From UBA7236 sp035439505 (GTDB lineage Bacteria > Bacteroidota > Bacteroidia > Chitinophagales > BACL12), in the NCBI GenBank assembly GCA_035439505.1, contig DAORKJ010000073.1, positions 1 to 19,698 of the forward strand: DNA of 19,698 nt, read 5' to 3'. This document shows positions 13,786 to 19,698 of the stretch, piece by piece (positions within the stretch are counted from its first letter, which is position 1; every line of letters starts with the position of its first letter). A program made the translations under genes and the position numbers. The notes below the pieces were generated by a model. The model saw only the letters and a program-made list of their open reading frames with translations. It did not search any database and was not told the origin of the DNA.

Positions 13786-15939
13786 TTAGGTTAACAAATA
13801 ATCGAGGTGACTCAATACTGCTCTTATTTCAAAATAAGAGTAATCATCACCCAATTTTTCCTTTAAGGGCGTTATTTTTTTATCTGTTGAATGTTTGATA
13901 TACCTGGTAATTACTTCAATTTTTTCAGGTGAAACAAACTGATTTACAGAAACATCACCGGTTAAAATAAATTCACATAAATGCCCTTCAATTGTGGAGA
14001 TGGCATAATTTCTTTCAGCGGCAATTTCTTCTATAGATTTACCTGAACGAAACATATACAAGGTAGTTTTTTTAGTCTCTGCAATTTTTGCAGGTTTTGA
14101 CCCACTACTTTTTTTAGCCGCTCTTTTATTAATTAATTCCATGCGCGAAGTCAGCTTGTTTAAACGGCAATGACTAACTACAATTTCTAATAATTTTTTA
14201 CCATATCGCTCTATTTTTATTTCCCCAAATCCCGGAATAAACGGCAGGTCACTTAACGATTGTGGTAAATAGGCAGCCATACTTTGTAAGGTTGCATCAC
14301 CAATAACCATATAAGGTGGGAGGTTTTCATTGTAAGCAATTTTTGTTCTGAAACTGCGCAATTGTTCATATAAAGCCGTATCATATTCAATTTCAAGAAC
14401 TGCTTTTGCGCGCGCTTTTTCTTCAACAAGCGAAAAAAATACTTCTTGTCTGCCTTGTAAAACCAACTGACTTTTTTCTGTTAAGGTCAGCCTTGGGTAA
14501 TCGCCGGATTCATCGCGATGTAAAAATCCCTGGTCAATTAATTCCCTGAAATATAAAGTCCATTTTTCTTTCGATATGTCGGCGCCAATGCCATAGGTTT
14601 TATATAACTTATGTTTATCCCATATTTTTTCACTTTTACTTCCCCGTAAAAAATCGATGAGATAATTAACACCAAATCGTTCTTCAGTCCGCACTACTGC
14701 ACTTAATGCTTTTTGTGCAATAACAGTCGCTTCGAAACTATTTCGTTTGCTTAAACAATAATCACAACTCTGACAGTTGTCCACTGAATAAGTTTCGCCA
14801 AAATATTCCAAAATCATTTTTCTTCTGCATTTCCTCGCATCACAAAACCCGGCCATTTGATCCAGTTTTTTATACATAATAGCAGCCTGTGTTTTATCTT
14901 CTACTTCCACAAATCGTTTAAGCGCCATTACATCGCCATACGAATAAAATAATATGGCATCACTTTTTAAGCCATCTCTACCTGCTCTGCCGGTTTCCTG
15001 ATAATAACTCTCAATATTTTTTGGCATGTTGTAGTGAATAACAAACCGCACATCAGGTTTGTCTATACCCATACCAAATGCTATGGTTGCAACAATAATA
15101 TTAATCCTGTCGGTTTTAAATTCTTCCTGCACTTTTGCACGAGAGGCGCTATCCATTCCGGCGTGATAATATTTAGCCGCAAATCCGGCATCGCTGAGTT
15201 GGGCTGCTAATGTTTCAGCGCCATTGCGACTTAATGTATAAATGATGCCGGATTTATTTTTATGCGCATCAATATATTCTATAATCGCATCTAAAGCATC
15301 TTTTTTCCGTTCAATGATGTAATTAATATTCGCACGATTAAAACTGGAAATAAAAATTTTCGATTTGGCGATTAATAATTTCTCTGCAATATCTTTTCTG
15401 GTAATAGCATCAGCACTGGCTGTTAATGCAATAACCGGAATACCCGGAAACTGTTGTTTAAAAACCGCCAATTGCAAATATTCCGGTCTGAAATCATGCC
15501 CCCACATACTTACACAATGAGCTTCATCAATGGCAAACAAACTAATTGGCAGCGACTTTAAAAATTCAATAAACCGACCACCTTCACTCATAATACGTTC
15601 AGGTGCAACATATAATAATTTTATTTCACCATTATTAATACGTTTATATGCTTCTTGTTGTTCAGCTGCATTCATGCTACTATTTAAAGCAATGGCCGGA
15701 ATACCGATAGCATTTAAACCATCCACCTGGTCTTTCATTAATGCAATAAGCGGTGATACAACTATCGTAATTCCGGGAAGTAACATGGCAGGGATCTGAA
15801 AACAAACCGACTTTCCTCCGCCGGTTGGCATAACTACAACAGCATCCTGTTTATTTAATACATGCTGAATAATGTCTGCCTGCTTATCGCGGAAGCTATT
15901 ATAACCATAATATTTTTTTAATATAAGCTCGGGTGTCAT
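13786..15939 (-). CDS. recQ: ATP-dependent DNA helicase RecQ
   Basis: A 717-residue 3'-5' DNA helicase of recombination and repair. Domains in order: SF2 helicase core with Walker A TGGGKS (39-44), DEAH (138-141) and motif VI QETGRAGRDG (about 320); a RecQ zinc-binding region with four cysteines (CDARKC, then CQSCDYC, about 365-395); a winged-helix RQC region; an HRDC domain (YEQLRSFRTKIAYNENLPPY, about 520-590); and a C-terminal helix-turn-helix-like segment (SIEEIAAERNYAISTIEGHL). I place the start at the ATG 15937-15939 (MTPELILKKYYGY). The longest open frame begins at a TTG at 15990, but that would put the likely promoter inside the coding region; a second ATG at 15952-15954 is also possible. 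Tail-to-tail with mutB. Confidence 0.95.
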   Translation of the reverse strand: MTPELILKKYYGYNSFRDKQADIIQHVLNKQDAVVVMPTGGGKSVCFQIPAMLLPGITIVVSPLIALMKDQVDGLNAIGIPAIALNSSMNAAEQQEAYKRINNGEIKLLYVAPERIMSEGGRFIEFLKSLPISLFAIDEAHCVSMWGHDFRPEYLQLAVFKQQFPGIPVIALTASADAITRKDIAEKLLIAKSKIFISSFNRANINYIIERKKDALDAIIEYIDAHKNKSGIIYTLSRNGAETLAAQLSDAGFAAKYYHAGMDSASRAKVQEEFKTDRINIIVATIAFGMGIDKPDVRFVIHYNMPKNIESYYQETGRAGRDGLKSDAILFYSYGDVMALKRFVEVEDKTQAAIMYKKLDQMAGFCDARKCRRKMILEYFGETYSVDNCQSCDYCLSKRNSFEATVIAQKALSAVVRTEERFGVNYLIDFLRGSKSEKIWDKHKLYKTYGIGADISKEKWTLYFRELIDQGFLHRDESGDYPRLTLTEKSQLVLQGRQEVFFSLVEEKARAKAVLEIEYDTALYEQLRSFRTKIAYNENLPPYMVIGDATLQSMAAYLPQSLSDLPFIPGFGEIKIERYGKKLLEIVVSHCRLNKLTSRMELINKRAAKKSSGSKPAKIAETKKTTLYMFRSGKSIEEIAAERNYAISTIEGHLCEFILTGDVSVNQFVSPEKIEVITRYIKHSTDKKITPLKEKLGDDYSYFEIRAVLSHLDYLLT

Positions 15940-15954
15940 AAGAGATATTTCCAT

Positions 15955-15987
15955 CAAAAATAAAACTATTGCTTCGGTATCACCAAA
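15955..15987 (-). promoter_or_regulatory. Putative promoter of recQ
   Basis: On the minus strand, TTTG (15984-15987), a 21-base spacer, and TATTTTTG (15955-15962) fit the Bacteroidota promoter pattern with a slightly long spacer. A transcript starting a few bases downstream would begin near the ATG at 15952-15954, which favours the next ATG (15937-15939) as the translation start. Confidence 0.5.
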
Positions 15988-16073
15988 CAAAAAACGAACT
16001 TACTCGCTTTGAGCCATTTATTGCTTTAATTTTAGCGGAAAAATGAAATAATTTTTTTTTCAGCAACATCGCT

Positions 16074-16460
16074 TTGTTTTTCGAAAACCTAAAATTATCA
16101 GTTAAAAAACANNNNNNNNNNNNNNNNNNNNNNNNNNNNNNNNNNNNNNNNNNNNNNNNNNNNNNNNNNNNNNNNNNNNNNNNNNNNNNNNNNNNNNNNN
16201 NNNNNNNNNNNGGATGGGCAAGTTTTTACGAAGTTTTTTTGTTACTCGATCATAGCGCATTGGGTTTTGCCCTCGAACCGGGTTACCAAACCTATTCCGA
16301 AAGTTTATATTTCAGTCTCTGCAGTTTAAGCGGAACGGGTTCGGCTTATCCAAATCCTACACACATAATTCGAAACCTGGCCTTAATTGAGTCGGTTTGG
16401 GGTGTTTTATTTTTGGTGATGTTAATCGGCCGATTGTTTTCACTGCCTGCCAAAGATTAA
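16074..16460 (+). CDS. Ion-channel-like membrane protein (K+ channel pore family), interrupted by a scaffold gap
   Basis: Only the two ends of the gene are readable. The part after the gap (16212-16460) encodes 82 residues: SESLYFSLCSLSGTGSAYPN resembles the pore helix and filter of two-transmembrane potassium channels, and NLALIESVWGVLFLVMLIGRL matches the inner helix that follows. A canonical filter (T-x-GYGD) is not present. The N-terminal piece is uncertain: a TTG at 16074 in the same frame gives FFENLKLSVKK, and an in-frame stop at 16044 limits extension upstream. The 100-N gap has unknown true length, so the frame link is not proven; a transmembrane helix is presumably hidden in it. Divergent from recQ. 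Assignment rests on the pore and inner-helix pattern only. Confidence 0.55.
   Translation: MFFENLKLSVKKXXXXXXXXXXXXXXXXXXXXXXXXXXXXXXXXXXGWASFYEVFLLLDHSALGFALEPGYQTYSESLYFSLCSLSGTGSAYPNPTHIIRNLALIESVWGVLFLVMLIGRLFSLPAKD
16112..16211. other. Assembly gap (100 N)
   Basis: A run of exactly 100 N, the usual placeholder for a gap of unknown size. It removes the middle of the ion-channel-like gene. Confidence 0.99.
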
Positions 16461-16518
16461 TAGCTATATCCACACCAAATACTTGTATAAGCCTGTCCCT
16501 TTGCCGTATTTTTAACCC

Positions 16519-18492
16519 GTGAAATTATTAGATACTTTAAACGAAGCTCAGTTGGCGGCTGTTACCAATATCCACGGCCCAACTATGATTATTGCGGGAC
16601 CGGGTTCTGGAAAAACCAGAGTGCTTACTTTTCGTGTGGCGTATTTAATGCATTCGGGCATAGACCCGTTTTCGATATTAGCACTGACTTTCACCAACAA
16701 AGCTGCCCGCGAAATGAAAAATCGTATCGAACAGCTTTATGGAACCGATGCGCGCAATTTGTGGATGGGCACTTTCCACTCCGTGTTTTCCAGAATTTTA
16801 CGCAGCGAAGCCGATAAATTGGGATATCCTTCCAACTTTACCATTTACGACTCGGAAGATGCTAAAAATTTACTCAAAACCATTGTGAAAGAAATGGGAT
16901 TGAACGATAAATTGTATAAACCCGGATATGTATTATACAGGATATCACTTTGTAAAAATAATTTAATTGGTCCGGAAGCTTATGCGGTTAATACCGACTT
17001 AATTAGTGAGGATGAAGGAAATGGCCGACCTAAAATGGCAGAAGTGTATAAAAATTATACAAAACGTTGTTTCCGTGCCGGGGCGATGGACTTTGACGAT
17101 TTATTATTAAAAACACACGAACTTCTTGAGCGTTTTCCTGATGTTTTATATAAATACCAGCATCGTTTTAAATATGTAATGATAGATGAGTTTCAGGATA
17201 CCAACTTTCTACAATATTCCATCGTTAAACGAATTGCTGATGTATTTCAAAATATTGCCGTAGTTGGTGATGATGCACAAAGTATTTATGCCTTCCGCGG
17301 AGCAAGCATTGCAAATATTTTAAATTTCGAAAAAGATTTTCCGGAAGTAAAAACTTTTCGCCTCGAACAAAATTATCGTTCTACGAAAATTATTGTTGAA
17401 GCGGCGAATCATATNNNNNNNNNNNNNNNNNNNNNNNNNNNNNNNNNNNNNNNNNNNNNNNNNNNNNNNNNNNNNNNNNNNNNNNNNNNNNNNNNNNNNN
17501 NNNNNNNNNNNNNNAAAAGTTTATGGACCATGTCGGAAAATATCGATTTATTGCAATTTAATTCCGGCACCAGAAAATTGTTCTCCGACTTTGTTACCAT
17601 GATTAAAAGCTTCCAAACCATGCTCGATAAAAAGGATGCTTACGAAGTTGCTAGTCATATTGCCAAATCAACGGGTTTATTAAAAGAATTATACAACGAC
17701 CAAAGTGTTGAAGGGCTGAGCCGATATGAAAATATTCAGGAATTATTAAACTCAATAAAAGAATTTGTCGCTCCCGATGAAGCCGATTCTCCGGAATTTG
17801 CTCCGACCTTTACGGATGAACTGAAAGAAGAAAAAACATTGACCAATTATCTGCAACAGGTAGTTTTATTAACCGATGCTGACGCAGAAGGCAATGAAGA
17901 TGAAACGGTTAAATTAATGACCATCCACGCAGCAAAGGGACTGGAATTTAAAAGTGTGTTTGTTGTTGGGTTAGAAGAAAATTTATTCCCGGGAACACTA
18001 TCTGTTTCTTCCCGTGAAGATTTGGAAGAAGAACGCAGGTTGTTTTATGTAGCCGTAACCCGCGCAGAAAAAAAGCTGACCATTACGCATGCCGCAACGC
18101 GATATAAATACGGGAATTTAGAATATTGCGAGCCTAGCCGTTTTTTGGAAGAATTGCCACAAAATTTATTGCAGTATGTAGGTTATAATTCAAAAAGCTG
18201 GACGGAAGAAAAAAGTAATAAACAATATGAAAACGGAACACCTGTTACTAAAGTAAAACCTGCCGTTCCTGTTAATAATTTCGTCCACAAACCATCTGAA
18301 AATTTTGTGGCTGCATTCCCTGAAGAATTGCAGTCAGGCATGGATGTAGAACATCAAAAATTTGGTTTTGGAAAAATATTGGCAATGGAAGGTGCTAACG
18401 ATGGTAAAATGGCTACTATCTTTTTTCAAAATGCTGGACAGAAAAAATTATTACTCAAATTTGCTAAACTGAGTATTGTTAAATCTGCTTAA
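16519..18492 (+). CDS. UvrD/PcrA-type superfamily 1 DNA helicase, interrupted by a scaffold gap
   Basis: An SF1A 3'-5' helicase of repair and replication restart. Motifs in order: LNEAQLAAV (Q-motif); Walker A AGPGSGKT (26-33); LALTFTNKAAREMK (Ia); VMIDEFQDT (II); VVGDDAQSIYAFRGA (III); LEQNYRST (IV). After the gap come KLMTIHAAKGLEFKSVFVVG (V) and EEERRLFYVAVTRAEKKL (VI). A C-terminal beta domain of the PcrA type (GMDVEHQKFGFGKILAMEG) ends the protein. The start is a GTG at 16519. The 100 N at 17415-17514 replaces part of domains 2A and 2B; compared with PcrA, well over 34 residues seem to be missing, so the readable 623 residues underestimate the protein. The reading frame agrees on both sides, so there is no sign of a real frameshift. 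It may head a transcript with the next two genes. Confidence 0.93.
   Translation: MKLLDTLNEAQLAAVTNIHGPTMIIAGPGSGKTRVLTFRVAYLMHSGIDPFSILALTFTNKAAREMKNRIEQLYGTDARNLWMGTFHSVFSRILRSEADKLGYPSNFTIYDSEDAKNLLKTIVKEMGLNDKLYKPGYVLYRISLCKNNLIGPEAYAVNTDLISEDEGNGRPKMAEVYKNYTKRCFRAGAMDFDDLLLKTHELLERFPDVLYKYQHRFKYVMIDEFQDTNFLQYSIVKRIADVFQNIAVVGDDAQSIYAFRGASIANILNFEKDFPEVKTFRLEQNYRSTKIIVEAANHXXXXXXXXXXXXXXXXXXXXXXXXXXXXXXXXXXKSLWTMSENIDLLQFNSGTRKLFSDFVTMIKSFQTMLDKKDAYEVASHIAKSTGLLKELYNDQSVEGLSRYENIQELLNSIKEFVAPDEADSPEFAPTFTDELKEEKTLTNYLQQVVLLTDADAEGNEDETVKLMTIHAAKGLEFKSVFVVGLEENLFPGTLSVSSREDLEEERRLFYVAVTRAEKKLTITHAATRYKYGNLEYCEPSRFLEELPQNLLQYVGYNSKSWTEEKSNKQYENGTPVTKVKPAVPVNNFVHKPSENFVAAFPEELQSGMDVEHQKFGFGKILAMEGANDGKMATIFFQNAGQKKLLLKFAKLSIVKSA
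17415..17514. other. Assembly gap (100 N) inside the helicase gene
   Basis: Exactly 100 N between the codons for AANH and KSLWTMSEN. From my memory of the PcrA sequence, about 130-160 residues normally lie between the matching positions, so the real gap is probably several hundred bases. Confidence 0.99.
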
Positions 18493-18525
18493 GTTATTTG
18501 CTTAACCTGAAAATAATTGTAACAA

Positions 18526-19248
18526 TTGAAACCGGCTCAAATAATTATTAATTTATGGTCTGGCCCGCGAAATATTTCTACGGCTATGATGTATGCCTTT
18601 TCACAAAGAAAAGATACTCGCGTATTTGACGAGCCGTTATATGCCCACTACCTGCGTGTGACAGGTTTGCAACACCCCGGACGCGAGGAAGTAATGGCAG
18701 CACAAAATGCCAATGGTGATGAGGTGATGGACGGTTTTTTATTTGATAATTTTACTCGTGATGTGTTATTCTTAAAACAAATGACCCATCATTTGGTAGA
18801 TATGGATTTGCGATTTTTGGAGCAGACAAAAAATATTATTTTAATTCGCGACCCTAAAAAAGTATTACACTCCTACGGGAAAGTTATTGCTGAACCTACG
18901 TTGGAAGATATCGGTATTAAACAGAGTTTTGAATTGTTTGAATATTTGCAAAAATTACATTTGCATTGTATCGTTGTGGATGCGGATACTATTTTAAAAA
19001 ACCCTGAAACGGCATTACAAACAATTTGCAAATCGTGCACTATTCCATTTCTTCCGGCCATGTTAAGTTGGGCACCGGGGCCTAAAAAAGCAGATGGTGT
19101 TTGGGCGAAATACTGGTATCAAAATGTACATACCTCATCCGGATTTCAGGAATATGTGGAGGAGGAAATACACTTATTGTCAAATTTACAAAAAGTATAT
19201 GCCGAAGCCTTACCCTATTATGAAAAGTTAAAACAACACGCCATTTAA
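18526..19248 (+). CDS. Sulfotransferase-like P-loop protein, partner of the adjacent aminotransferase
   Basis: A 240-residue protein. INLWSGPRNISTAMMYAF near the N-terminus resembles the phosphosulfate-binding loop of sulfotransferases, and IILIRDPKKVLHSYGKV (about 104-120) resembles the second PAPS-contacting motif (R-x-P-x5-S). The segments DTRVFDEPLYAHYL and SWAPGPKKADGVWAKYWY look distinctive of a subfamily. The start must be the TTG at 18526, since an in-frame TAA lies at 18520-18522 and the next ATG falls after the P-loop. It follows the helicase by 33 bases and precedes the aminotransferase by one base. As I recall, plant proteins annotated as branched-chain aminotransferase-like carry this domain fused N-terminally to a class IV aminotransferase. 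The substrate, and whether it truly transfers sulfate, are unknown. Confidence 0.75.
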   Translation: MKPAQIIINLWSGPRNISTAMMYAFSQRKDTRVFDEPLYAHYLRVTGLQHPGREEVMAAQNANGDEVMDGFLFDNFTRDVLFLKQMTHHLVDMDLRFLEQTKNIILIRDPKKVLHSYGKVIAEPTLEDIGIKQSFELFEYLQKLHLHCIVVDADTILKNPETALQTICKSCTIPFLPAMLSWAPGPKKADGVWAKYWYQNVHTSSGFQEYVEEEIHLLSNLQKVYAEALPYYEKLKQHAI

Positions 19249-19249
19249 T

Positions 19250-19698
19250 ATGCAACAGCAGTATAATGCCAAAAACGATAATATTTTTGTTTGGGTAAAA
19301 GATAAATTATATCCACGCAATGAAGCAAAAGTTTCTGTATTTGATTCATCTGTGCAAGGTGGTGATGCTGTTTGGGAAGGATTGCGTGTTTACAATGGAA
19401 AGGTGTTTTGTTTAGCTGAGCACCTTGAACGTTTGCAGGCAAGTGCACATGCCATGATGTTTGCGAATGTGCCGGATAATGATTTTATTACCACGGCTAT
19501 TTATGCCACATTAAAAGCCAATGGTATGTCAGATGATGCACATATTCGTTTAACCTTAACACGAGGTGAAAAAATTACTTCGGGCATGGACCCGCGATTA
19601 AATCAATCCGGATGTACATTAATTGTTTTGGCAGAATGGAAGGCTCCGGTATATCCTAATGCTATTACCTTAATTACATCTTCCATTCGCCGCAATGG
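19250..19698 (+). CDS. Class IV (branched-chain-type) PLP-dependent aminotransferase, N-terminal part
   Basis: The gene starts at ATG 19250, one base after the previous stop, and runs off the window after 149 codons without a stop. The readable part matches the N-terminal domain of fold-type IV aminotransferases: VWVKDKLYPRNEAKVSVFDS, VQGGDAVWEGLRVYNGK, CLAEHLERLQASA, and HIRLTLTRGEKITSGMDP followed by CTLIVLAEWK. The catalytic lysine lies beyond the window end, so activity cannot be confirmed here. The sequence appears especially close to the C-terminal half of plant proteins annotated as branched-chain aminotransferase-like, rather than to IlvE. The one-base spacing argues for coupled translation with the sulfotransferase-like gene. 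Confidence 0.88.
   Translation, partial: MQQQYNAKNDNIFVWVKDKLYPRNEAKVSVFDSSVQGGDAVWEGLRVYNGKVFCLAEHLERLQASAHAMMFANVPDNDFITTAIYATLKANGMSDDAHIRLTLTRGEKITSGMDPRLNQSGCTLIVLAEWKAPVYPNAITLITSSIRRN

Overview
The window looks like draft (probably metagenome-assembled) chromosomal sequence from a member of the Bacteroidota. Evidence: three secreted proteins end in type IX secretion (T9SS) type A sorting domains with a YPNP motif; several genes are preceded by the Bacteroidota promoter pattern TTTG-N19-TAnnTTTG; Shine-Dalgarno sequences are mostly absent; the genome is AT-rich; and there is a MaeB-type malic enzyme and a two-subunit methylmalonyl-CoA mutase. Two runs of exactly 100 N are scaffold gaps, and both interrupt genes.

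Layout. Positions 55-2343 (minus) encode a malic enzyme/phosphotransacetylase fusion. Positions 2480-6660 hold two T9SS-exported proteins (plus), a FISUMP-domain secreted protein and a putative lipoprotein (both minus). Two extra copies of the FISUMP gene's 3' end are left as gene remnants, so each T9SS gene sits between FISUMP tails. Positions 6730-7225 and 9109-9618 are two arrays of a GC-rich 59-bp repeat with a hairpin core. Each array carries one copy of a 110-bp element with a long palindrome, and together they bracket a third T9SS gene (7391-9022), which ends in a perfect 18-bp hairpin terminator.

From 9630 onward the DNA is ordinary housekeeping sequence. An enoyl-CoA hydratase (minus) is divergent from mutA-mutB, which encode the two subunits of the B12-dependent methylmalonyl-CoA mutase. 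mutB runs tail-to-tail, with one base between, into recQ (minus). A gap-interrupted ion-channel-like gene, a gap-interrupted UvrD/PcrA-type helicase, a sulfotransferase-like gene and the start of a class IV aminotransferase (all plus) complete the window.

How the genes fit together. Malic enzyme, crotonase and methylmalonyl-CoA mutase are all central carbon and acyl-CoA enzymes (C3/C4 interconversion, short-chain acyl-CoA metabolism). RecQ and the UvrD-like protein are DNA repair helicases. The last two genes are separated by one base and appear to match the two halves of a fused plant protein annotated as a branched-chain aminotransferase-like protein, which makes them the best functional lead here. 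The most unusual DNA is the repeat-rich stretch 2480-9620, where secreted-protein genes alternate with duplicated gene tails and palindromic repeat arrays, as expected of a region rebuilt by recombination. I see no transposase, integrase, tRNA, rRNA or CRISPR array.
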